Shown here: in pieces, positions 1 to 5,074 of the stretch
Position numbering within the stretch: position 1 is the first letter of the stretch
Layout: every line of letters starts with the position of its first letter
DNA from: SIG653 sp964509125
GTDB lineage: Bacteria; Bacillota; Clostridia; Oscillospirales; CAG-382
NCBI GenBank assembly: GCA_964509125.1
Contig: CAZDVZ010000057.1
Coordinates: forward strand, 1 to 6,928
DNA: 6,928 nucleotides
Reading direction: 5' to 3'
The notes under the pieces: model-generated
What the model was told of the DNA's origin: nothing
Databases searched by the model: none
Seen by the model: only the letters and a program-made list of their open reading frames with translations
Position numbers and translations under genes: made by a program

Positions 1-60
1 TCTTCGGAAGTTGTGTCATCAACGCTTGCTTCTTCGGAAGTTGTGTCATCAACGCTTTCG
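1..60 (-). repeat. 30-bp tandem repeat, two copies, inside the lipoprotein linker
   Basis: Positions 1-30 and 31-60 match at 28 of 30 bases, differing only at the 28th and 30th base of the unit. The unit is a multiple of three, so it encodes a decapeptide (x-SVDDTTSEE) in frame. The array reaches the window edge, so the total copy number is unknown. The near-identity at DNA level suggests recent duplication by slippage or recombination, and the copy number may vary between strains. Confidence 0.9.
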
Positions 61-209
61 TCAGCAGAAGCATCTGCTTTGGATTCTACCTTGGATTCTT
101 CTTCAGAATCATCTGTAGAGGATTTCTTTTCTTCGCCACAGCTTGTGAAAGATAATACGGATGTGATGGCGAGGATAAGTGCTAAGGCTAAAAGTGAAAA
201 CTTTTTCAT
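1..209 (-). CDS. Secreted lipoprotein, N-terminal part (truncated by window edge)
   Basis: The first 69 codons of a minus-strand gene that runs off the left edge. Residues 1-23 form a lipoprotein signal peptide: Lys2-Lys3, a hydrophobic core rich in Leu, Ala and Ile, then F-T-S-C with the lipidation cysteine at residue 24 followed by Gly. The mature part is extremely acidic and Ser/Thr-rich (residues 26-69), which is the usual look of a flexible linker tethering an extracellular domain to the membrane. A ten-residue unit ending SVDDTTSEE occurs twice in tandem at the edge. ATG at 207-209 is chosen because GGAGG lies at 216-220, six bases upstream. The functional domain lies outside the window, so no role can be given; a solute-binding protein or a surface enzyme are equally possible. 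The gene is divergent from the tRNA-Ala unit. Confidence 0.85.
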   Translation of the reverse strand, partial: MKKFSLLALALILAITSVLSFTSCGEEKKSSTDDSEEESKVESKADASADESVDDTTSEEASVDDTTSE

Positions 210-287
210 GATTTTCCTCCATTTTTTGCTCTTTGTGAGCATACATTATTATTTGACAAAGTGAAACGCCACTTCGACATTGCAAAG

Positions 288-316
288 ATTTCACCAAACC
301 TTTGACTTTTTGTCAA
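288..316 (-). promoter_or_regulatory. Candidate promoter of the lipoprotein gene
   Basis: On the minus strand TTGACA (316-311) is followed after 17 bases by TGAAAT (293-288), with TGG just upstream of the -10 hexamer. The -35 is perfect and the -10 matches 4 of 6. It would give a leader of about 70 nt. The -35 lies in a small inverted repeat (TTGAC at 302-306, GTCAA at 312-316). Other AT-rich -10 candidates exist nearer the gene, so this is tentative. Confidence 0.45.
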
Positions 317-351
317 TACAAAATGTAAAATTCAAAAAAATGCAAAAACGT

Positions 352-363
352 GCAAAATTTTGC
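352..363. repeat. Perfect 12-bp palindrome between the divergent promoters
   Basis: GCAAAATTTTGC is self-complementary and lies about 30 bp upstream of the tRNA -35 box and 36 bp from the candidate lipoprotein -35. The position would suit an operator for either unit, but the surrounding DNA is very AT-rich and contains several near copies of TGCAAA, so chance is a fair explanation. Confidence 0.3.
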
Positions 364-394
364 GAAGAACAAGTATCTTTTTGCCAAAAAACTA

Positions 395-423
395 TTGACA
401 AAGCTTTGTGGCTGTGATATAAT
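395..423 (+). promoter_or_regulatory. Consensus promoter of the tRNA-Ala (and probably htpG) unit
   Basis: TTGACA at 395-400, a 17-bp spacer, then TATAAT at 418-423: both hexamers are perfect and the spacing is optimal. TGTG at 413-416 adds an extended -10 element. Transcription would start near 430, about ten bases before the mature tRNA 5' end at 441. This is the strongest promoter in the window, as expected for a stable RNA. Confidence 0.93.
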
Positions 424-440
424 TCTTAGCGTTGAGTTTT

Positions 441-516
441 GGGGCATTAGCGCAGTTGGGAGCGCACAACACTGGCAGTGTTGGGGTCACGGGTTCGAGT
501 CCCGTATGCTCCACCA
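441..516 (+). tRNA. tRNA-Ala, anticodon GGC
   Basis: The full cloverleaf can be folded by eye. The acceptor stem is 441-447 with 506-512, the D stem 450-453 with 462-465, the anticodon stem 467-471 with 479-483, a five-base variable loop 484-488, and the T stem 489-493 with 501-505 closing the loop TTCGAGT. The seven-base anticodon loop CTGGCAG puts GGC at 474-476, which reads the Ala codon GCC. The acceptor stem carries a G-U wobble at the third pair (443 with 510), the classic alanine identity element, and the discriminator is A (513). CCA is encoded at 514-516. Reading frames that cross this region on either strand are artefacts of the tRNA. Confidence 0.97.
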
Positions 517-519
517 GTT

Positions 520-557
520 AAAGCAGTCAGCCGACTGCTTTTCTTTGTATTTCTTTT
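520..557 (+). terminator. Intrinsic terminator after tRNA-Ala
   Basis: A perfect 9-bp stem (AAAGCAGTC at 520-528, GACTGCTTT at 533-541) with loop AGCC starts four bases after the CCA end and is followed by a broken U-rich tract (542-557). The tract is interrupted by C, G and A, so termination may be partial, which would allow readthrough into htpG 30 bases on. Confidence 0.8.
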
Positions 558-587
558 GTGTTTTTTGTATAAGGAGGTTTTGCAAAA

Positions 588-2399
588 ATGGCAGAAAAAG
601 GCGGAATTTCGGTGCAAACAGAGCATATTTTCCCCGTTATTAAAAAATGGCTTTATTCCGATAAGGATATATTCATAAGAGAGCTTGTTTCCAATGCTTG
701 CGATGCGGTTACTAAACATAAAAGGCTTGTTTCTCTTTCTAACGCCTCGGATGATGGTCAGCCCTACAGAGTAGATGTTAAAGTTGACAAAGAGAAAAGT
801 ACTATAACCGTTTCTGACAACGGTATTGGAATGTCGGAAGAAGAAGTTTCGAAATATATTAACCAAATTGCGCTTTCCGGCGCCCTTGACTTCATAGCAA
901 AGTATGAAGGCGAGGAAGGGTCCTCCGGCGGTATAATTGGACATTTTGGCTTGGGGTTTTATTCTGCGTTCATGGTTGCCGACATGGTTGAAATGAATAC
1001 AAAGTCATACACCGATGTACCTCCCGTTTATTGGAAATGTGACAGCGATGGAAAATATTCCATGAAGGAAGGGAAAAAGGAAACAAAAGGTACTGAAATA
1101 GTACTTCATGTTTCTGAGGATGAAACATCGTATCTTGACGGCGAAAAGATAAAAGAGATTCTAACGAGATATTGTGCTTTTATGCCTACGGAAATTTATC
1201 TTTCAGTGGATGATAAAGAAGCAGAGCTTATTAACGACACTCAGCCTTTGTGGCAACGCAACCCTTCTGATCTTACCGTGGAGGATTATAATAATTTTTA
1301 TCGCAAAGTTTTTCACGATTATGAAGCACCTTTGTTTTACATCCATATCAATGCGGATTACCCTTTAAATTTCAAAGGCGTGCTTTTCTTCCCCGCCATC
1401 AAACATGGCGTAGAAGCTCCAAAGCCCGAAGCAAAGCTGTTTTACAATTCTGTTTTTGTTGCAGATAATATAGAAGACGTTATTCCCGATTACTTCCTTA
1501 ATGTAAAGGGTGTACTTGATTGTCCTGAGTTGCCTCTTAATGTTTCAAGAAGCTATTTGCAAAATAATACTTATGTTAAAAAGCTGAGCAGTCACATTAC
1601 AAAGAAAATTGCGGACAAGATCACCTCTATGTTTAATTTGGAAAGAGATGCATACGAGAAGGTGTGGGAATCTATTCGCCCATATATGCATTATGCTTGT
1701 TTGAGAGACGAGAAATTCTATAGTAGAATTAAACCCGCTGTTCTTTTCCAAAGGAGTGATAAGACCTTCGCCACTTTGGGTGAGGTTTTGGGAATGAGTG
1801 ATGACGATCTTGCCGCTGCAGAAGATATTACCGAAAAGAAAATATATTATTATACAGATTCCAAGCAACAAAGTTATTATCTTTCACTTTTTGCAGAGAA
1901 AAATATTACCGTATACAGTTTTGATAAGGTTATAGATACTCAATTCGCTTCATTTATAGAAAGCAAAAATGAAAAAATAAAATTCCTCAGGGTAGATTCT
2001 GATCTTTCGGAAATAAGTGAAAGCGCAGAAAGTGAGGAACTTGTAGAGATATTCAAAACCATTTGCAAAAAAGATACTGAAATTACTGTTGCAACCCTTT
2101 CCGAAAAAGAGGCACCTGTGCTTTTAAAGAAAACGGAAGATTCACGCAGAATGGCAGAAATGATGAGGATGTACGGACTTGATTCTGATGCTATGAATGG
2201 CGGTGAAGAACTTTTGGTAAATGTCGCTTCTCCTATTTGCGAAAAGATTAAAAAGCTTTCCGCAGATGGCGACAAAGAAGACGCGGAGCTTTTGGCGAAG
2301 CATGCATATATGCTTGCGGTGGTAGCATCAAGACAGCTTACCTCCGATGAACTCAAAGAATATATGGAAATGAATATAAAATTACTTGAAAAAATTTAA
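588..2399 (+). CDS. htpG: Molecular chaperone HtpG (bacterial Hsp90)
   Basis: A 603-residue cytosolic ATP-dependent chaperone of the Hsp90 family; E. coli HtpG is about 624 residues, so this is full length. The N-terminal GHKL ATPase domain (about 1-215) shows the RELVSNACDA motif with the catalytic Glu32 and Mg-binding Asn36, DNGIGM at 77-82, and the GHFGLGFYS glycine loop at 118-126. The middle domain (about 220-480) keeps the WQRNPSDLT segment near 222 and LPLNVSR ending at Arg321, the residue that contacts the ATP phosphate. The rest is the less conserved dimerisation domain. ATG at 588 is preceded by AAGGAGG at 571-577. No promoter is visible between the tRNA terminator and this start, and no CIRCE operator (HrcA site) is seen. 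A DUF1292 gene follows after 14 bp. Identity is secure; clients are unknown. Confidence 0.97.
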   Translation: MAEKGGISVQTEHIFPVIKKWLYSDKDIFIRELVSNACDAVTKHKRLVSLSNASDDGQPYRVDVKVDKEKSTITVSDNGIGMSEEEVSKYINQIALSGALDFIAKYEGEEGSSGGIIGHFGLGFYSAFMVADMVEMNTKSYTDVPPVYWKCDSDGKYSMKEGKKETKGTEIVLHVSEDETSYLDGEKIKEILTRYCAFMPTEIYLSVDDKEAELINDTQPLWQRNPSDLTVEDYNNFYRKVFHDYEAPLFYIHINADYPLNFKGVLFFPAIKHGVEAPKPEAKLFYNSVFVADNIEDVIPDYFLNVKGVLDCPELPLNVSRSYLQNNTYVKKLSSHITKKIADKITSMFNLERDAYEKVWESIRPYMHYACLRDEKFYSRIKPAVLFQRSDKTFATLGEVLGMSDDDLAAAEDITEKKIYYYTDSKQQSYYLSLFAEKNITVYSFDKVIDTQFASFIESKNEKIKFLRVDSDLSEISESAESEELVEIFKTICKKDTEITVATLSEKEAPVLLKKTEDSRRMAEMMRMYGLDSDAMNGGEELLVNVASPICEKIKKLSADGDKEDAELLAKHAYMLAVVASRQLTSDELKEYMEMNIKLLEKI

Positions 2400-2413
2400 A
2401 AGGAGACATTACA

Positions 2414-2806
2414 ATGAGCGAAGAAAAGAAAAACAACGAAATGTTGGAAGAAGAACTCGAAGAGGATTTTGTGGTAGAACTCACAGATGAAGAAGGAAAG
2501 ACTGAAAAGTTCACCATTCTTGACAGCATCACTTACAAGGATGAAGAATTCGCAGTTCTCGCTACAGAAGCAGAACCGGACAGCGTAGTTATTCTAAAGT
2601 ACATCGAAGAAGGCGAAGAAGGAACATTTGTTACCGTTGATGACGACGAAACCCTTCAAGCTGTTTTCGATATCTTTGTAGAATCTCTCGGTGACGGTTG
2701 TTGCTGTGGATGCGAAGATGGATGCGATTGTGGTTGCGATTGCGACGGCGATTGTGATTGCGAAGATGACGGATGCGATTGCGGATGTCACTGCGACAAT
2801 AACTAA
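2414..2806 (+). CDS. DUF1292 (YrzB-like) protein with Cys/Asp/Gly-rich C-terminal tail
   Basis: 130 residues. Residues about 15-92 read as the DUF1292 family: an acidic start, then F-x-V-E-L-T-D-E-E-G, a run of beta strands, the ILKYIEEGEEG segment and a closing helix around LQAVFDIF. Members are usually about 80-110 residues and have no assigned biochemical role. Here a tail is added at residues 94-130: 14 cysteines fall between 96 and 127, mostly as CD, CG and CEDG steps, with one His at 126. This looks like a metallothionein-type metal-binding segment, but that is inference; it could also be redox-active or low-complexity slippage. AAAAGGAG (2398-2405) overlaps the htpG stop and the start is 14 bp after it, so the two are co-transcribed and ended by the hairpin at 2869. 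There is no signal peptide, so the protein should be cytosolic. Confidence 0.85.
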   Translation: MSEEKKNNEMLEEELEEDFVVELTDEEGKTEKFTILDSITYKDEEFAVLATEAEPDSVVILKYIEEGEEGTFVTVDDDETLQAVFDIFVESLGDGCCCGCEDGCDCGCDCDGDCDCEDDGCDCGCHCDNN

Positions 2807-2868
2807 TTTATGAAACAAGCCCGAAGATTTTCCGTGATGTTCTTAACGGGGAATTGATGGGTGGTATG

Positions 2869-2908
2869 TAACCGAAAGGTGTAAAAACCTTTCGGTTATT
2901 ACTTTTTT
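2869..2908 (+). terminator. Strong intrinsic terminator of the htpG-DUF1292 operon
   Basis: A perfect 12-bp stem (2869-2880 with 2887-2898), a six-base loop GTAAAA, and a run of six T at 2903-2908. It lies 63 bases after the DUF1292 stop codon. The minus strand lacks a U tract after the hairpin, so it should not stop transcription coming leftwards from the sigma-factor gene. Confidence 0.92.
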
Positions 2909-2944
2909 ATGCGGTTTTGGCTGTTGACCGTGCGAGAACATTGA

Positions 2945-3067
2945 TTGCGGGGATACCTCGCTGTTGCAGGAAGTGGTATATTGAACATTACCATTACAAA
3001 CGAAAGACTTGAACGCAGAGGATATTATTATATATCCCAAGCGTACAAGTCCTTGCACTCAATATGA
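2945..3067 (+). pseudogene. Group II intron reverse transcriptase/maturase, C-terminal fragment
   Basis: Forty codons ending at TGA 3065-3067 read as the C-terminus of a group II intron-encoded protein: A-G-S-G-I-L-N, then T-I-T-N-E-R-L-E-R-R-G-Y, then I-S-Q-A-Y-K-S-L-H-S. These blocks (AGSGIL, TNERL, GY, Y-x-S-L-H) match the C-terminal segment of these maturases as I remember it. A stop in the same frame sits at 2942-2944, and the family-like residues A-R-T appear just upstream in a different frame, so the gene has a frameshift or small rearrangement near 2938-2945. No start codon, ribosome binding site or reverse transcriptase catalytic motif (YADD) is present. It is non-functional. Confidence 0.75.
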
Positions 3068-3071
3068 ATGA

Positions 3072-3147
3072 ACCGCCGTGTACGAAACCGTACACACGGT
3101 GGTGTGAGAGGTCGGCTAATCAACTAATGGTTAGCCTCCTACTCGAT
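3072..3147 (+). ncRNA. Group II intron domains V and VI
   Basis: Domain V folds at 3072-3103: a nine-pair lower stem (3072-3080 with 3095-3103) with a G-U pair at the fourth step, a two-base bulge on the 3' side (3093-3094, or 3092-3093 in the alternative register), a four-pair upper stem and a four-base loop AAAC. Domain VI folds at 3106-3144: GAG with CTC, AGG with CCT and GGCTAA with TTAGCC. A single unpaired A at 3141, six bases before the intron end, is where the branch-point adenosine is expected. These two helices are the diagnostic signature of the element. Confidence 0.82.
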
Positions 3148-4755
3148 TTATTTCAAAATAATATGCATACCAAGCGAAGACTTGCTGGTGTCTTCGGGCA
3201 AATTCAGAACATTTTCTTCAACAAAATCATGAATAGCCATCATTCTTGCAGCATAGAGTTCCATTCTGATGTTATATCCGATATGATTATGCAACACCGA
3301 ATGACTGTATTTTTTGAAAATTTCTTCCACTTTTTCATACAAAGCGGTGACGTTTTGAATGAGCAATTCATAGTTTTTGTGTTCACAGAAAAGCTGATGG
3401 ATTCTTCTCAGATCTTCAATTCTTATAACTAAAATGTCGGGAATCATATATCCGTCATCAGATGCGTGCGCGTATTTGCCGTTTATTCCATTCCATGCTC
3501 TTTTTTCAATTTCAGTAAATGAAGATATATTTCTGCTTTCCCTGATGCAGTTGCACATCAACTCGACTCCTTCGTAATCCGGCTCTCCGCATTGGTTCCA
3601 CAAAGAATAATCTCCATATTTATATGTCCAAAACATATTTTTTTCATTACCGCAGCCATTATGCCCCATTACTGTTTCTTCAGGAAGATCGGTGATCTCA
3701 TAACCGATAAATCCCCAAGATTCTCCGTTGGCACGTTTGGGCGGTTCGTAAATGTTTTGTGCCTTTACCGAATTTTCAATTAGGTAATCAATGAGATTGG
3801 GAGTCAACCACCAACGAATTGTATTATCATCAATATGGTCGCCTGCAATTCCGAGAGCACGAATGTTGGTTATGCTATCATCGATAAATTCACGAATAAG
3901 ACGACTTCGCTCTTTTGCGGTCCTTCGTAGCGCATAGTAGACCTCTATACGACAATCTTTATCTAAGATGAAGAAATTGGTGATATATTTATCTCCCTGT
4001 TTTTCGAGAAGTGTAGCCCTATGAAGAATATCAACCTCTTCCTCCATGTACGGAGATGCTATCCCAAGTTCGATAGATAATTCTTCAAGGGTTGACGGGT
4101 TATTGCTTGCCTGCAGTAAAATATTATGGGGGATCTTTCTTTGCACGGCGCTCCAAGGAAGGCCGCTGGGTTGTGAACCGCTTGCTGCAAATGTAATGTT
4201 TTCGGGACTATAGCTGCGTTTTCCAAACTCTCTTGCCATATCCATACCTTCTTTCAATAAGATTCTTGCGCGGTGGAGCCTTTGTTCTACCGCACTTTTT
4301 GAAAGCGAGAGCGACGATGCAATATCACGAACGCTTTTGTTCTCTATGTAATAGGCAACAACGATGTTACGGTAATCACTCTTGATGAACGCCAGCTCTC
4401 GCCGAAGCAGAGCCATTTGCTCTGTATGTATCATTTCATCAAGGATATTTTCGCTTTCGTCCTCGATCTCATAATCTCCGATATCGGAACCGGTTACCGA
4501 CTCGTTTCGATCATGCTTTTTCTTTGCCCATACCGAATAAAGGTTACGAGCGATACGCCATACCCACGCTGAAAAACTCGTTGGGATAGTACCCTTATTC
4601 AAAGCCGTGATTATTTGAAGCGAAATATCTTGTGTTAGATCTTCAGCTTCAACATTGTTTCCTGTCTTCTTCAGGCAGAAATAAAACAACTTTTCCATAT
4701 AGTTTTCGGTAAATTCAATGATAAGCCAATCACGCATTTCGTTCGTTTGTTGCAT
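3148..4755 (-). CDS. ECF-like sigma-70 family RNA polymerase sigma factor with large C-terminal extension
   Basis: 535 residues. Residues about 12-82 are sigma region 2, with the AEDLTQDISLQII helix (37-49) and the -10-binding F-S-A-W-V-W-R-I-A-R-N-L block (61-72). Residues about 113-170 are region 4, with helix-turn-helix SVRDIASSLSLSKSAVEQRL (141-160). Ordinary ECF sigmas end there, at about 170-200 residues. Here a linker leads to a winged-helix-like segment (about 208-262; STLEELSIELGIASPYMEEEV) and then about 270 residues of unknown fold with a Cys cluster at 368, 389, 401 and 403. I recall similar long sigma proteins in Clostridia; their signals are unknown to me. Met at 4755 is chosen because AAGGTGA (4760-4766) sits four bases upstream; an in-frame ATG at 4815 has no such site. 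No anti-sigma gene adjoins it. The TAA stop abuts the group II intron end. Confidence 0.88.
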   Translation of the reverse strand: MQQTNEMRDWLIIEFTENYMEKLFYFCLKKTGNNVEAEDLTQDISLQIITALNKGTIPTSFSAWVWRIARNLYSVWAKKKHDRNESVTGSDIGDYEIEDESENILDEMIHTEQMALLRRELAFIKSDYRNIVVAYYIENKSVRDIASSLSLSKSAVEQRLHRARILLKEGMDMAREFGKRSYSPENITFAASGSQPSGLPWSAVQRKIPHNILLQASNNPSTLEELSIELGIASPYMEEEVDILHRATLLEKQGDKYITNFFILDKDCRIEVYYALRRTAKERSRLIREFIDDSITNIRALGIAGDHIDDNTIRWWLTPNLIDYLIENSVKAQNIYEPPKRANGESWGFIGYEITDLPEETVMGHNGCGNEKNMFWTYKYGDYSLWNQCGEPDYEGVELMCNCIRESRNISSFTEIEKRAWNGINGKYAHASDDGYMIPDILVIRIEDLRRIHQLFCEHKNYELLIQNVTALYEKVEEIFKKYSHSVLHNHIGYNIRMELYAARMMAIHDFVEENVLNLPEDTSKSSLGMHIILK

Positions 4756-4837
4756 TTTCTCACCTTCTTTCAACCATATAGTGTGGCATTTTTCGATTTG
4801 CTGACAAGATTTCAAAAAAATTTGTGGGTTTTCAATT

Positions 4838-4866
4838 ATTATATCACAATATCTACTAAAAACAAA
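4838..4866 (-). promoter_or_regulatory. Extended -10 promoter of the sigma-factor gene
   Basis: On the minus strand TATAAT (4843-4838) is perfect and is preceded by TGTGA, giving an extended -10 element. The -35 is poor: TTTGTT at 17 bp or TTGTTT at 16 bp. Extended -10 promoters tolerate weak -35 boxes. The start point would be near 4831, leaving a leader of about 76 nt. It looks like a housekeeping promoter rather than one made for an ECF sigma, so no sequence sign of self-activation is seen. Confidence 0.7.
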
Positions 4867-4910
4867 TTGATTCCGACAAAGTTACAAGATTTGTTGAACA
4901 TAAAGCAAAT

Positions 4911-4938
4911 GACAGTACAGCCTTTCAACTGTACTGCC
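4911..4938. repeat. 10-bp inverted repeat, possible weak terminator of thiN or operator
   Basis: Arms GACAGTACAG (4911-4920) and CTGTACTGCC (4929-4938) around an eight-base spacer; eight pairs are perfect. Read on the minus strand, all ten pair if one G-U is allowed, and ATTTGCTTTATG follows, a poor U tract. It lies about 136 bases after the thiN stop, so it may end that transcript, or serve as a protein-binding site upstream of the sigma promoter. Confidence 0.45.
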
Positions 4939-5074
4939 GATTTCTTTTATCCTATTCGGGTTTCATATTCCTCCGTTAAAGACATCCCGCCATTTGGCAC
5001 GGTTTGTTTTTTGATGTGTTTGGGATGAGTTACAATTTGGTGGTGAAAGTTTCTAATCTCTTTTGTTTGAAAAG

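Larger units (their letters stand above)
2909..3147 (+). mobile_element. Group II intron, 3'-terminal remnant
   Basis: The stretch between the htpG-operon terminator and the stop codon of the sigma gene is explained by the 3' end of a group II intron: the C-terminus of the intron-encoded reverse transcriptase/maturase, then domain V and domain VI. The ribozyme domains I-IV and most of the protein gene are missing, so it cannot splice or move by itself. The left boundary is uncertain; recognisable protein homology starts near 2930-2945 and 2909-2930 is ascribed to it only by position. The right boundary is put at 3147, where domain VI ends in GAT, an A-Y end as expected for group II introns. 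Loss of the 5' part with a preserved 3' end fits a 5'-truncated retrotransposition product, though a later deletion could give the same picture. Confidence 0.82.
4756..5074. other. Intergenic region upstream of the sigma gene, downstream of thiN
   Basis: 319 bp without a supported gene. It holds the sigma-gene promoter and a roughly 80-base leader, and an inverted repeat at 4911-4938. On the minus strand at about 5005-4860 there is a reading frame broken by one stop (V-P-N-G-G-M-S-L-T-E-E-Y, stop at 4947-4949, then K-K-S-A-V-Q-L-K-G), which looks like a decayed small gene or part of an intergenic repeat. No good ribosome binding site serves it, so I do not call a gene. Confidence 0.5.

Noticed and set aside
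1..60. CRISPR array on account of a ~30-bp direct repeat
   Set aside because: The copies are directly adjacent with no spacer and lie in frame inside a coding linker.
568..573. TATAAG as a -10 box for htpG (TTGTAT 17 bp upstream)
   Set aside because: Transcription would start after the AAGGAGG ribosome binding site, leaving htpG without one.
350..944. Reading frames on both strands across the tRNA, including one with a G-T-R-T-R-D-P-N-T-like segment
   Set aside because: They are translations of the tRNA-Ala gene and of the antisense of htpG; this peptide pattern is a familiar artefact of tRNA T-arms.
2414..2806. Ferredoxin or zinc-finger protein on account of the Cys content
   Set aside because: The spacing does not match the 4Fe-4S pattern CxxCxxCxxxC, nor regular paired CxxC zinc knuckles; CxC steps dominate.
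3064..3432. Open frame on the plus strand starting in the intron tail
   Set aside because: Its first part is domain V/VI RNA and the rest is antisense to the sigma gene; no ribosome binding site.
4756..4815. Twenty extra N-terminal residues on the sigma factor
   Set aside because: The upstream ATG has no ribosome binding site, while the one at 4755 follows AAGGTGA.
4947..4985. Twelve-codon ORF on the minus strand as a leader peptide of the sigma gene
   Set aside because: No Shine-Dalgarno sequence, it lies upstream of the predicted sigma transcript start, and the frame seems to be part of a decayed longer one.
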